DNA of 64,000 nucleotides from Cellulosimicrobium cellulans (GCF_016921195.1 NZ_JAFGYF010000005.1:248001-312000); one strand, 5' to 3'; shown: positions 36,413-49,272, counted from the first letter of the stretch. Notes: a model not told the origin generated them from the letters alone. Numbers and translations are program-made.

Positions 36413-38626
36413 TCAGCCGAGGCGCTCGGCGAGGAAGCGGTAGTGCACCGCGGCCATGTACGCCGCCTGGGCGTTGTTCGCGGCGCCGCCGTGGCCGCCC
36501 TCGATGTTCTCGTAGTACGTGACGTCCTTGCCCTCGCCGAGCATCTTCGCGGCGAGCTTGCGCGCGTGGCCGGGGTGGACGCGATCGTCCTTGGTCGACG
36601 TCGTGAACAGCACCGGCGGGTACTCGCGCTCGGCGTCGAACAGGTGGTACGGCGAGAAGGTGCGGATGAACTCCCACTGCTCCGGGTCGTCCGGGTCGCC
36701 GTACTCCGCTGCCCACGAGGCCCCGGCGAGGAGCTTGGTGTACCGGCGCATGTCGAGCAGCGGGACGCCGACGATCACGGCGCCGAAGAGCTCGGGGTAC
36801 TGCGTGAGCATGTTGCCCGCGAGGAGGCCGCCGTTGGAGCGGCCCTCCATGCCGAGGTGCTCGTGGGTCGTGATCCCGCGGGCCACGAGGTCGCGCGCGA
36901 CGGCGGCGAAGTCCTCGTACGCGCGGTGCCGGTTCGCCTTGAGCGCGGCCTGGTGCCAGGCGGGGCCGTACTCGCCTCCGCCGCGGATGTTCGCCACGAC
37001 GTAGACGCCGCCGCGCGAGAGCCAGGCTCGGCCCAGGGCGCCCGAGTACGCGGGCGTGAGCGAGATCTCGAAGCCGCCGTACCCGTAGAGCAGCGTCGGT
37101 GCCGCGCCGTCGCCCTCGCCCGAGACGAGGTCCGCGCGGCCCACGACGAAGTAGGGCACGCGCGTGCCGTCGTCGGACGTGGCGAAGTGCTGGGCGACGG
37201 TCATGCCGTCGGCGTCGAAGAACGCAGGGTTGGACTTGACGACCTCCGGCGCGCGCGCCTCGTCCGGACGCTCGCCGAGCGACAGGAGGGAGAGCGTCGT
37301 GGGCGTGAGGTAGTCCGTCGTGACGAGCCACAGGTCGTCGGAGTCGACGGGGTCGACCGCGCCGACGGCGACCGTGCCGAGCTCGGGCAGGCCGGGGATC
37401 TCGGAGCGCACCCACGGCGCGTCGGCGGGCTCCGTCCCGGCGGTGTCTCCCGCGCCGCCCGACGCGTCCGGCGGCGTCAGCACGTGCAGGCGGTTCTTCA
37501 CGTCCTCGAGCACGTTGACCACGAGGTGGTGGCGCGTCCACGTGGCACCCGCGAGCGACGTCGTCGCCGTGGGCTCGAACAGCACGGTGAAGCCGCGGTC
37601 GCCCGCGAGGAAGTCGTCGAACCGCGCCACGAGCAGCGAGCCCGCGCGGTACGTCGCGCCGCCGACCGTCCAGTCGTCGCGCAGCTCGACGAGCATCCAC
37701 TCGCGCCGCACGCCGACCTCGGCCGAGTCGGGCACGTCGATCTTCGTCAGGCGCTGCTCGGGCGTGCCCGGGTGCTCGGCGAGGTAGAGCTCGTCGGAGT
37801 AGAACGCCTTGGAGCGGTGCACGAAGTCGCGCTCGAACCCGGGCGTGTGCGAGCGCCAGGCGGAGATGTACATGTCCTCGTCGGTGCCCTCGTAGACCGT
37901 CACGGCGTCGTCGAGCGGCGTGCCGCGCGTCCACCGCTTGACCACGCGCGGGTACCCGGACGGCGTGAGCGTGCCCTCGCCGAAGTCGGTGAACACGTAG
38001 ACGGTGTCGGGGTCGATCCACCCGAGCGAGCCCTTGGCCTCCGCGCGGAAGAACCCACCGTCCTCGGGGGCGACGAACCGCTTCTCGACGAGGTCGAACT
38101 CGCGCGTGACGTCGGCGTCGGAGCCGCCGGGGGAGAGCTCGACGAGCGCGTGGCGCCACGGCTCGCCCGCGGCGAGCTGCTCCGGCGTCGGGCGCAGGAC
38201 GCTCGCGCCGTGCCAGACCCACGACTCGCCCTCGGACGCGGCGAGCGCGTCGAGGTCGAGCACGGTCTCCCACTCGGGGTCGTCGGTGCGGTAGGACTCG
38301 AGCGTCGTGCGACGCCAGAGGCCGCGCTCGTGCTGCGCGTCGCGCCAGAAGTTGTAGTACCGGTCCCCGATCTTCGAGACCTCCGGGATCTTGGCGTCGG
38401 AGTCGAGCACCTCGCGGATCGCGCGCTCCGTCGTGGCGAACTCCTCCGCCACCTCGAGCGTGTCGGCGACCTCGGCGTTGCGGGCGCGGACCCAGGCGAG
38501 GGCCTCGTCGCCGTCGACGGACTCGAGCCAGAGGTACGGGTCGTGGGGTGCGCCGTCGTCGGGGAGCGCGGTCCCGGCGGGGTTCTGGGGCGCGGGCGCA
38601 GGGCTGGTCGTCTGCTCGGCGGTCAT
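36413..38626 (-). CDS. Prolyl oligopeptidase family serine peptidase (S9A)
   Basis: 737 residues. N-terminal PHDPYLWLESVDGDEALAWVRARN is the usual start of prolyl oligopeptidases; a seven-bladed propeller follows, then the alpha/beta hydrolase domain with catalytic Ser in MEGRSNGGLLAGN (about 599), Asp in TSTKDDRVHPGHARK (about 682) and His in IEGGHGGAAN (about 712). No signal peptide, so cytoplasmic; cleaves Pro-containing oligopeptides. ATG 38626 chosen (MTAEQTTSPAP); longer readings run into the Rex site and lack sense. Divergent from adhE. Confidence 0.92.
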   Translation of the reverse strand: MTAEQTTSPAPAPQNPAGTALPDDGAPHDPYLWLESVDGDEALAWVRARNAEVADTLEVAEEFATTERAIREVLDSDAKIPEVSKIGDRYYNFWRDAQHERGLWRRTTLESYRTDDPEWETVLDLDALAASEGESWVWHGASVLRPTPEQLAAGEPWRHALVELSPGGSDADVTREFDLVEKRFVAPEDGGFFRAEAKGSLGWIDPDTVYVFTDFGEGTLTPSGYPRVVKRWTRGTPLDDAVTVYEGTDEDMYISAWRSHTPGFERDFVHRSKAFYSDELYLAEHPGTPEQRLTKIDVPDSAEVGVRREWMLVELRDDWTVGGATYRAGSLLVARFDDFLAGDRGFTVLFEPTATTSLAGATWTRHHLVVNVLEDVKNRLHVLTPPDASGGAGDTAGTEPADAPWVRSEIPGLPELGTVAVGAVDPVDSDDLWLVTTDYLTPTTLSLLSLGERPDEARAPEVVKSNPAFFDADGMTVAQHFATSDDGTRVPYFVVGRADLVSGEGDGAAPTLLYGYGGFEISLTPAYSGALGRAWLSRGGVYVVANIRGGGEYGPAWHQAALKANRHRAYEDFAAVARDLVARGITTHEHLGMEGRSNGGLLAGNMLTQYPELFGAVIVGVPLLDMRRYTKLLAGASWAAEYGDPDDPEQWEFIRTFSPYHLFDAEREYPPVLFTTSTKDDRVHPGHARKLAAKMLGEGKDVTYYENIEGGHGGAANNAQAAYMAAVHYRFLAERLG

Positions 38627-38727
38627 GGTCCCCCACCCTACGGCGGGGCGGGCGGTGGTGCGGAGGTCACCGGGGGGCAGGGACCTTGGACCTCGAACGG
38701 TCTCCGGGCCTTGTCCCACCCCGCGAC

Positions 38728-38745
38728 TTGTGAAAACCTTCACAA
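38728..38745. promoter_or_regulatory. Rex operator upstream of adhE
   Basis: TTGTGAAAACCTTCACAA matches the Rex (NADH/NAD-sensing repressor) consensus TTGTGAANNNNTTCACAA exactly; the palindrome extends one base pair plus A/T on each side (ACTTGTGAA...TTCACAAGT). It sits 88 bp before the adhE start. Known: Rex represses adhE and other fermentative genes until NADH builds up. Confidence 0.92.
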
Positions 38746-38832
38746 GTAGAGACCGCTGAAGGAGCCGGGGCAATCCGGTCCCGGCAGCACCCGCGGCCGA
38801 CGCCCGGCCCGACCGGGCACCGGAGGGGACGC

Positions 38833-41571
38833 ATGAGCGCGAGGAGCGCCGCCACGAAGGTCGAGACCCGTACCGAGGACACCCGCACGACGCAGGAGAT
38901 CGACGTCCTCGTCGAGCGAGCCCGCAAGGCGCTCGACCAGTACATGAGCCTGACGCAGGAGGACGTCGACCGCATCGTCCTCAAGGCGTCCGTCGCCGGC
39001 CTGCACCAGCACGGCCACCTCGCGCAGATGGCCGTCGCGGAGACCGGGCGCGGCGTGTTCGAGGACAAGGCGACCAAGAACATCTTCGCGTGCGAGCACG
39101 TGCCCAACTCGATGGCGAACCTCAGGACGGTCGGCATCATCGGTCGCGACGAGCTCACGGGCGTCGTGGAGATCGCCGAGCCCGTGGGCGTGGTGTGCGC
39201 CGTGACGCCGGTGACCAACCCGACGTCGACCACGATCTTCAAGTCGCTCATCGCGCTCAAGACGCGCAACCCCGTCGTGTTCGCGTTCCACCCGAGCGCG
39301 CAGCGCTCGTCGGTCGAGGCGGCCCGCATCGTGCGCGACGCCGCGGTGGCGGCGGGCGCGCCCGACGACTGCATCCAGTGGGTCGAGCACCCCTCGATCG
39401 AGGCGACCAGCACGCTCATGCACCACCCGGGCGTGGCGCTCATCCTCGCGACGGGCGGCAACGGCATGGTCCGCGCGGCCTACTCGGCAGGCAAGCCGGC
39501 GCTCGGCGTCGGCGCGGGCAACGTCCCGGCCTACGTCGAGAGGAGCGCCGACCTCGGCCGCGCGATCAACGACGTCGTCATGTCCAAGGCGTTCGACAAC
39601 GGTATGGTCTGCGCGTCGGAGCAGGCGCTCATCCTCGACGACGTGATCTACGACGACGCGATGCGCGAGCTGGCCCGTCTGCACGCCTACCGCGCGACGC
39701 CCGCCGAGAAGGCGATGCTCGAGCGGCTGATCTTCGGGGTCGAGGCGAGCGGGACGAACTGCGCCGGCGCGAGGCTCAATCCGAAGGTCGTCGGCAAGTC
39801 GCCCGTGTGGATCGCGCGCGAGGCCGGCTTCGAGGTTCCCGACGACACGTCGATCATCCTCGCGGAGATCGACGACGTCGGCCCGCAGGAGCCGCTGAGC
39901 CGCGAGAAGCTCACGCCCGTCCTCGCGGTGCTGCGCGCGCGGGACACCGAGCACGGCGTCCGCCTCGCGGAGCGCATGGTCGAGCTCGACGGCCTGGGCC
40001 ACTCGGCCGCGATCCACACGTCCGACGAGGCGCTCGTCGAGCGCTACGGGTCGCGCGTCAAGGCCGTGCGCGTGCTGTGGAACAGCCCGACGTCGCTCGG
40101 CGGCATCGGCGACATCTACAACGCGCTGCTCCCGTCGCTCACGCTCGGGTGCGGCAGCTACGGCGCGAACTCGGTGTCGAACAACGTCTCGGCGGTCAAC
40201 CTCATCAACGTCAAGCGGATCGGGCGGCGCAACAACAACATGCAGTGGTTCAAGGTGCCCGCCAAGACGTACTTCGAGCCGAACTCGATCCAGTACCTCG
40301 CGCAGATGCGCGACGTGCACCGCGTCACGATCGTCACCGACAAGGTGATGAGCCGCATCGGCGTCGTCGACCGCGTGCTCGACGTCCTCGCCCGCCGCGA
40401 GGAGAAGGTCGCGATCCAGATTATCGACGGGGTCGAGCCGGAGCCGAGCGTCGGCACGGTCGACCGCGGCGCCGAGTCGATGCGCGACTTCGAGCCCGAC
40501 ACGATCATCGCGATCGGCGGCGGCTCGCCGATGGACGCCGCCAAGGTCATGTGGCTGCGGTACGAGCACCCGGAGATCGAGTTCTCCGACATGCGGGAGA
40601 AGTTCTTCGACGTGCGCAAGCGCGCGTACAAGTTCCCGGAGCTCGGGGGCAGGGCGAAGCTCGTGTGCATCCCGACGTCGTCGGGCACCGGCGCGGAGGT
40701 GACGCCGTTCGCGGTCATCACCGACCCGGAGACGGGCTTCAAGTACCCGCTCGCGGACTACGCGCTCACTCCGACCGTCGCCATCGTCGACCCCGTGCTC
40801 ACGGAGACCATGCCGGCCAGGCTCGCGGCCGACTCCGGCTTCGACGCCCTCACGCACGCGACCGAGGCGTTCGTCTCCGTCTACGCGAACGACTTCACCG
40901 ACGGGCTGTGCCTGCAGGCGATCAAGCTGGTCTTCGAGAACCTCGAGGCCTCGGTGACACGGGGCGACCCGAAGGCGCGCTCGACGATGCACAACGCGGC
41001 GACCATCGCGGGCATGGCGTTCGGCTCGGCGATGCTCGGCATCGTCCACGCCATGGCGCACACCGTGGGGTCGACGTTCCACCTCGTGCACGGGCGCACC
41101 AACGCGGTGCTCCTGCCGCACGTGATCCGCTACAACGGGCAGGTGCCCACGAAGCTCACGAGCTGGCCCAAGTACGAGCGCTACGTGGCCCCGGAGCGGT
41201 TCCAGGAGATCGCGAAGCACCTCGGCCTGCCGGCCTCCACCCCCGAGGAGGGAGTCGAGTCGTACGCGACGGCGGTCGAGGAGCTGCGCGCGAGGGTGGG
41301 CATCGAGCCCACGTTCGCCGCGCAGGGAGTCGACGAGCGGGCGTTCCTGAGCCGTCTCGACGACCTCGCGCTCCGGTCGTTCGAGGACCAGTGCGCACCC
41401 GCGAACCCGCGGATGCCGGTCCTGGAGGACATGCGCGACATCCTCGTCGCGGCCTACCGCGGCAGCAGCCGCGAGGCCGTGCGCGCGGAGCGCCTCGCGG
41501 CCCACGAGGTCGCAGGTGCCGAGGACGGGCAGGCGGCGACCCCGCCCGCCGAGACCGTGGCGGCCGGCTGA
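38833..41571 (+). CDS. adhE: Bifunctional acetaldehyde-CoA / alcohol dehydrogenase
   Basis: 912 residues. Reduces acetyl-CoA to acetaldehyde and then ethanol, recycling NADH. N-terminal aldehyde dehydrogenase half with catalytic Cys in DNGMVCASEQALI (about 259); linker; Fe-dependent alcohol dehydrogenase half starting near 450 with GGGSPMDAAKVMWL, TSSGTGAEVTPFAV and the iron ligands in MAHTVGSTFHLVHGRTNAV. Normal length for AdhE. ATG 38833 follows GGAGGGGACGC. Single gene with a Rex operator in front and a strong terminator behind, so it is regulated by redox state. Confidence 0.96.
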   Translation: MSARSAATKVETRTEDTRTTQEIDVLVERARKALDQYMSLTQEDVDRIVLKASVAGLHQHGHLAQMAVAETGRGVFEDKATKNIFACEHVPNSMANLRTVGIIGRDELTGVVEIAEPVGVVCAVTPVTNPTSTTIFKSLIALKTRNPVVFAFHPSAQRSSVEAARIVRDAAVAAGAPDDCIQWVEHPSIEATSTLMHHPGVALILATGGNGMVRAAYSAGKPALGVGAGNVPAYVERSADLGRAINDVVMSKAFDNGMVCASEQALILDDVIYDDAMRELARLHAYRATPAEKAMLERLIFGVEASGTNCAGARLNPKVVGKSPVWIAREAGFEVPDDTSIILAEIDDVGPQEPLSREKLTPVLAVLRARDTEHGVRLAERMVELDGLGHSAAIHTSDEALVERYGSRVKAVRVLWNSPTSLGGIGDIYNALLPSLTLGCGSYGANSVSNNVSAVNLINVKRIGRRNNNMQWFKVPAKTYFEPNSIQYLAQMRDVHRVTIVTDKVMSRIGVVDRVLDVLARREEKVAIQIIDGVEPEPSVGTVDRGAESMRDFEPDTIIAIGGGSPMDAAKVMWLRYEHPEIEFSDMREKFFDVRKRAYKFPELGGRAKLVCIPTSSGTGAEVTPFAVITDPETGFKYPLADYALTPTVAIVDPVLTETMPARLAADSGFDALTHATEAFVSVYANDFTDGLCLQAIKLVFENLEASVTRGDPKARSTMHNAATIAGMAFGSAMLGIVHAMAHTVGSTFHLVHGRTNAVLLPHVIRYNGQVPTKLTSWPKYERYVAPERFQEIAKHLGLPASTPEEGVESYATAVEELRARVGIEPTFAAQGVDERAFLSRLDDLALRSFEDQCAPANPRMPVLEDMRDILVAAYRGSSREAVRAERLAAHEVAGAEDGQAATPPAETVAAG

Positions 41572-41606
41572 CGCGACCGGCGAAGGGACCGACCCCACGA
41601 GAACCC

Positions 41607-41646
41607 GGAGCCCGACGGCGCGAGTCCCCTTCCGCCGTCGGGCTCC
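41607..41646 (+). terminator. Intrinsic terminator after adhE
   Basis: A perfect 14-bp stem GGAGCCCGACGGCG / CGCCGTCGGGCTCC with a 12-nt loop, 36 bp past the stop. It may also serve the convergent response-regulator gene, which ends at 41686. Confidence 0.85.
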
Positions 41647-41685
41647 GTGCGTCCCTCCGTGCGTCCCTCGTGCGTCCCGGCGGCG

Positions 41686-42429
41686 TCAGTCGCGCGTCCC
41701 CGGGCGTACGAGCCCGGCCTCGTACGCGAGGATGACGAGCTGCACGCGGTTGGTCAGCCCGACCTTGGTGAGCAGCGAGCGCACGTGGCTCTTCACGGTC
41801 GCCTCGCTGAGGTGCAGCTCCGCGCCGATCTCGCGGTTCGACAGCCCGCGCGCGACGGCGAGCAGCACCTCGCGCTCGCGGGGTGTCGCGGCGTCCAGCC
41901 CGGTCACGGGCGCGCCGGTCGCGGCGGCCTCCGGCCCGAGCGGCGCCGTCCGTGCGAGCTCGACGTACGTCGAGATGATGCGCCCGGTGACGGCCGGGTC
42001 CAGCAGCGAGTCGCCCGCGCGGACGCGGTGCACGGCGTCGACGAGCGTCTGCGGGTCCGCGTCCTTGAGGAGGAACCCGGCCGCCCCGGCGCGCAGCGCG
42101 CCGTACACGTACTCGTCGTCGTCGAAGGTCGTCAGGACGAGCGTGCGCACGTCCGCGAGCTCGGGATCGGCGACGAGGCGCGCGGTCGCCTCGATGCCGT
42201 CGAGACGCGGCATGCGCACGTCCATGAGCACGACGTCGGGACGCAGCGCGCGCGCCATCGCCACCGCGGTCTCGCCGTCCCCGGCCTCGCCGACCACCGT
42301 GACGTCCGGCTCGTTGTCGAGGATCATGCGCAGACCGAGCCGGATCGTCGACTGGTCGTCCACGACGACGACGCGCACCGGCCCGAGCGCGTGGTCGTCC
42401 CCGGTCGTGGCGGGCTGCGTCGTGCTCAC
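41686..42429 (-). CDS. NarL/LuxR-type response regulator
   Basis: 247 residues. Receiver domain VRVVVVDDQSTIRLGLRMIL with phosphoacceptor Asp in DVVLMDVRMPRLDG (about 66), Lys in FLLKDADP; C-terminal LuxR helix-turn-helix TPREREVLLAVARGLSNREIGAELHLSEATVKSHV. The GTG start overlaps the histidine kinase stop (GTGA), so the pair is co-translated. Targets unknown. Confidence 0.93.
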   Translation of the reverse strand: MSTTQPATTGDDHALGPVRVVVVDDQSTIRLGLRMILDNEPDVTVVGEAGDGETAVAMARALRPDVVLMDVRMPRLDGIEATARLVADPELADVRTLVLTTFDDDEYVYGALRAGAAGFLLKDADPQTLVDAVHRVRAGDSLLDPAVTGRIISTYVELARTAPLGPEAAATGAPVTGLDAATPREREVLLAVARGLSNREIGAELHLSEATVKSHVRSLLTKVGLTNRVQLVILAYEAGLVRPGTRD

Positions 42430-43649
42430 GCCCCCTCCCGGGGGATGCGCGCCTCGACGGTCCAGCCGCCGCGCCCGTCCGGCCCGGCGGACAGCTCGCC
42501 CCCGGCGGCGAGCGCGCGCTCGCGCATGGAGGTCAGTCCGTGCCCCTGGCGCCCCTCGGTGCTCGGCAGGGGAGGGCCCGGGTCGTGGACACGCAGGCGC
42601 AGGTCGGGCGCGTCGTCGGTCAGCGTCACGGTGACGTCGCAGGCGAGCGAGTGGAGCAGCACGTTGGTCAGGGCCTCCTGGGCGATGCGGACGACGGCGA
42701 GGCCGGACTCGGCGCTCGTCGTCGGCCAGGGGCGGGGGATCGTGAGGTCGACGTCGCGGCCTGCGTCGCGCAGGCGGCGAGCGGCAGCGCGGAGCTCGTC
42801 GGGCGCGCGGGCGCCGTCGGGCGTCGGGGCGAGGGCCGCCGTCCCGCCGTCGTCCTCGGCGCCGCGGCGCAGCACCTGCACGACCGAGCGCATCGCGGTG
42901 AGCGCCTGCTTGCCCTCGTCGCTGATCCAGCGCACGGCCTCGGCGGGAGCCTCGGGCCGGTTCGCCGCGACGCGGTCCGCGGCCTGCGCCCGCACGACGA
43001 TCGCGGACATGTGGTGCGCGACGACGTCGTGCAGCTCGCGCGCGATCCGCGTGCGCTCGGCGAGCACCGCGCGCTCGGCGAGCTCGGCCTGGAGCGCCTG
43101 GAGCTCGGCGTTGCGCTCGCGCAGCCGCTCGGACGTCAGCGCGAGGCGGCGGAAGAAGTAGCCCGCCGCGACCGCGCCCAGGACGAGCGCGAGAGCGAGG
43201 AGCACGTCCGACGGCGACCGGGCGAGCCCGACCCACTGCGGGAAGAAGGGCGCCGGGGGGAACGTCAGGTGCGGGCGCTCCGCGAGCTGCGTCGCGAACG
43301 CCGAGAGACCTCCCGCGAGGCCGGCGAGCGCCCACGGGACGGCGCCCGAGCGGGTCGCGGCGAACCCCGCGACCAGGAGCGGCAGGAGCTCGAACGGCGT
43401 CTGCATGGTCCACGGCAGGGCCAGGGGGTAGAGCATCGCCGTCGCCCAGAAGAGCGGCCCCGGCACGACCCGGCGCAGGGCGAGGGTCAGGACGATCCAC
43501 AGCCCCGCCACGCGGTACGACTCGGGGTGGCGGGGATACCAGTAGTCGCCGCTCTCCATCACCGTGATGGTCGCGAACCACACGAGTCCCGCGGCGAGCG
43601 CGGTCGTGAGGTCCTGCGCCCACGCGGGCAGCCGGGAGAACGAGGGCAC
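42426..43649 (-). CDS. Sensor histidine kinase (HisKA_3 type)
   Basis: 407 residues. Four to five N-terminal membrane helices (about 10-165), then a coiled coil and the dimerisation helix with His in RIARELHDVVAHHMSAIVVRA (about 207), and an HATPase_c domain with VVRIAQEALTNVLLHS and GHGLTSMRERALAAGG. GTG 43649 gives MPSFSRLPAWAQDL; a longer reading is Pro/Arg-rich and improbable. Upstream partner of the NarL-type regulator. A small VanY-like gene diverges from it. Confidence 0.9.
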   Translation of the reverse strand: MPSFSRLPAWAQDLTTALAAGLVWFATITVMESGDYWYPRHPESYRVAGLWIVLTLALRRVVPGPLFWATAMLYPLALPWTMQTPFELLPLLVAGFAATRSGAVPWALAGLAGGLSAFATQLAERPHLTFPPAPFFPQWVGLARSPSDVLLALALVLGAVAAGYFFRRLALTSERLRERNAELQALQAELAERAVLAERTRIARELHDVVAHHMSAIVVRAQAADRVAANRPEAPAEAVRWISDEGKQALTAMRSVVQVLRRGAEDDGGTAALAPTPDGARAPDELRAAARRLRDAGRDVDLTIPRPWPTTSAESGLAVVRIAQEALTNVLLHSLACDVTVTLTDDAPDLRLRVHDPGPPLPSTEGRQGHGLTSMRERALAAGGELSAGPDGRGGWTVEARIPREGA

Positions 43650-43845
43650 CCGTCCACGGTAGCCGGGGCCCGGTCCGCGCGGCACCGCCCAGGGTGGGAG
43701 GGCGCGCCACCGGTCCTCCGCCCTGGGGCGGAACGGCGTCGGGCCGGGGGCGGACCTCGCGGCGCGCCCGTGCGCCGGACGGCGGGGGCCAGGAGTCGCC
43801 GTCGGGCCGAGGCGACGACGTGGCGCCGCGGGCGAGCCTCGACGC

Positions 43846-44427
43846 ATGACCACGACACCCTTGCGCCCCGTCCGCCCCGCCCGCCACGTCCCGGGTCGTC
43901 CCGGACCCCGACGCGTCGCCCGCGCCGTGGTCGGGATCCTCGTCGTCGGAGGGCTCGGCGCCGTGGGGGCGCTCACGTACCTCACCGTGACGACGCGCGA
44001 CGGCGGCGCCGTCGCCGACCCGTCGCCCACGCCGCGCCCGCAGACCGCGACCGGGCTCGACCCGGAGCTCGAGCGGCGCTTCGACGCGGCGCGCGCCGCG
44101 GCGGACGCCGACGGGGTCGAGCTCACCCTCACGTCCGGGTGGCGCACCGCCGCCGAGCAGCAGGAGCTCGTCGACGCGGCGCTGGAGCGCTACGGGTCGG
44201 CGGAGGAGGCGCACCGGTGGGTGCTCCCGCCCGAGTCGTCCGAGCACGTCGCGGGCCTCGCGATCGACGTCGGGCCGACGGACGGCGCGCTGTGGCTCGA
44301 GCAGCACGGCGCGGAGTTCGGCCTGTGCCGCACGTACGCGAACGAGCTGTGGCACTTCGAGGCCGCGACCGAGCCCGGCGGCACGTGCCCGCCGATGCAC
44401 GAGGACGCGTCCCACGGCTGGGAGTGA
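43846..44427 (+). CDS. VanY-like D-Ala-D-Ala carboxypeptidase family protein, membrane anchored
   Basis: 193 residues. N-terminal anchor (about 23-48, VARAVVGILVVGGLGAVGAL) then a peptidase M15B domain: LTLTSGWRTAAEQQEL (about 91-106), zinc ligands in SEHVAGLAIDVG (about 131-142) and WHFE (about 168). Cleaves the terminal D-Ala of peptidoglycan stems (family). ATG 43846, 13 bases after the Arg-rich antisense region; the stop is 17 bp from the convergent epoxide-hydrolase-like gene. Could be controlled by the neighbouring two-component system (inference). Confidence 0.88.
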   Translation: MTTTPLRPVRPARHVPGRPGPRRVARAVVGILVVGGLGAVGALTYLTVTTRDGGAVADPSPTPRPQTATGLDPELERRFDAARAAADADGVELTLTSGWRTAAEQQELVDAALERYGSAEEAHRWVLPPESSEHVAGLAIDVGPTDGALWLEQHGAEFGLCRTYANELWHFEAATEPGGTCPPMHEDASHGWE

Positions 44428-44444
44428 TCGCCCGGCGGCCGGGG

Positions 44445-45398
44445 TCACGACCCCTCCGTGGACCCCTGCCGCCGGAGCCAGTCGAGGAGAAGGCGGGTGG
44501 TCTCCTGCGGCAGCTCCTGCTGGATCCAGTGGCCGCAGTCCAGCTCCACGACCTCGACGCGCGGGACGAACGCCTCGAGGTTCGGGGCCCTCATGACCGT
44601 GTCCCGCGCGCCGTAGACCATCAGCGCGCGCTGGCGGACGATCGGGTCGACCTCCCTCATCAGCTCCCAGTTGCGGTCCACGTTGCGGTACCAGTTCACG
44701 CTCGGGGTGAACCCCGACGCCTCGAACGCGTCGACGAACACCGCCAGCTCGGCGTCGCTCATCACCGGCTCCCCGCGCGGGGTCTCCGCGTGGGCGAGGT
44801 CGAGGAGCCACGTGCCCGCCTCCGGCTCGGCCGCGGGCTCGCTCGTGCGGTACAGGTTGCGCAGGAACCGGTGGACGTTCGCGTCGAACACGGCGTCCGC
44901 CACGCCCGGCTGACGGTTGAAGTGGACGAAGTACGAGTCGCTGCCGACGACCGCCTCGATGAACGCGAGGGGCGGCACGTCGCCGCGCTCCATGTACGGC
45001 ACGCTGAGCGCGACCACCGTGTTCACGCGGGTCGGGTGCAGCACCGCGGCGCTCCACACCACGTTCGCGCCCCAGTCGTGGCCCACGAACGTCGCGTCCT
45101 CGTACCCGTAGTGGTCCAGGAGGCCGACGAGGTCGCCGGTCAGGTGCACGACGTCGTAGTCGGTGACCTCGGCGGGGCGGGACGACCTGCCGAAGCCCCG
45201 CTGGTTGGGGGCGATGACGTGATGGCCGGCGGCCGCGAGCGCCGCCATCTGGTGGCGCCACGAGAACGCCAGCTCCGGCCAGCCGTGGCAGAGGACGACG
45301 GGCCGGCCGGCGTTCTGCTGCCCCGCCTCGAAGACCTCGAGCTCGATGCCGTTGACGGCGACCATGGTCGGTTCGGGAAAGTCGATGGCGTGTGACAC
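44445..45398 (-). CDS. Alpha/beta hydrolase, epoxide-hydrolase type
   Basis: 317 residues. Oxyanion motif CHGWPE (about 36-41), nucleophile Asp in FVGHDWGANVVW (about 106), cap-domain Tyr residues, catalytic His in LDCGHWIQQELP (about 288). An Asp nucleophile with HGWP is typical of epoxide hydrolases rather than esterases. GTG 45398 chosen because GGAAGGA lies 7 nt upstream; an ATG 33 bp downstream is possible. Divergent from the WYL regulator gene, which probably controls it. Confidence 0.88.
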   Translation of the reverse strand: MSHAIDFPEPTMVAVNGIELEVFEAGQQNAGRPVVLCHGWPELAFSWRHQMAALAAAGHHVIAPNQRGFGRSSRPAEVTDYDVVHLTGDLVGLLDHYGYEDATFVGHDWGANVVWSAAVLHPTRVNTVVALSVPYMERGDVPPLAFIEAVVGSDSYFVHFNRQPGVADAVFDANVHRFLRNLYRTSEPAAEPEAGTWLLDLAHAETPRGEPVMSDAELAVFVDAFEASGFTPSVNWYRNVDRNWELMREVDPIVRQRALMVYGARDTVMRAPNLEAFVPRVEVVELDCGHWIQQELPQETTRLLLDWLRRQGSTEGS

Positions 45399-45470
45399 GG
45401 TGCGGTCCTTCCGGTGACGTGCCGATGCGCGTGGTGCGGCGATCGATCGGTGCGACCGTACGGACCATCG

Positions 45471-45487
45471 CGGACAGGGGATGTCCG
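45471..45487. promoter_or_regulatory. Inverted repeat between the epoxide-hydrolase-like and WYL genes
   Basis: CGGACA-GGGGA-TGTCCG, a perfect 6-bp inverted repeat 22 bp before the WYL start, in a 111-bp divergent gap. Another short palindrome, CCGTACGG, precedes it by a few bases. Likely operator for the divergent pair (inference). Confidence 0.45.
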
Positions 45488-45509
45488 TGGTGCGCGGGAG
45501 GCTGTGACC

Positions 45510-48961
<3,452 letters not shown>

Positions 48962-49003
48962 CCCGCGCGACGAGCCGCGGCTCGGCGCGCACGTGGGAGA
49001 TCC

Positions 49004-49272
49004 CTACCCGACGGGCGGCCACCGGTGGCGCTCGACGAGGTCGCGGTGCGCGCCGAGCACGTCACCGGCCAGCCGTCGCGCCGCACCCCACCCCGACTCG
49101 CCGGCCGCGGCGCGCACGTCACCCCGGCATCCGACGACGCGAGCACGACGACGCCGTCGACCCCCGCGCGCGCCGCGCCGTCCACGAGGGCGGCGAGCGC
49201 GTCGAGGTCCGGCGTGTCGGCGGCGGTGAGCGGCGTGACGGGACAGGCGAGGAGGTCGTGGAACGAGGTCAC
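49004..49272 (-). pseudogene. DapA-like (dihydrodipicolinate synthase family) gene remnant
   Basis: Starting from ATG 49272 the first 50 or so codons read TSFHDLLACPVTPLTAADTP, then LDALAALVDGAARAGVDGVVVL, the N-terminal strand and helix of a DHDPS-type TIM barrel. After ASSDAGVT the frame becomes Arg/Ser-rich nonsense. In another frame an orderly tail (GAARRLAGDVLGAHRDLVER then HRWPPVG) runs to a TAG at 49004. Together only about 90 codons remain of a 300-residue family. It appears internally deleted and frameshifted. It lies 40 bp past the ThuA gene, so it may once have belonged to the sugar cluster. Confidence 0.55.
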
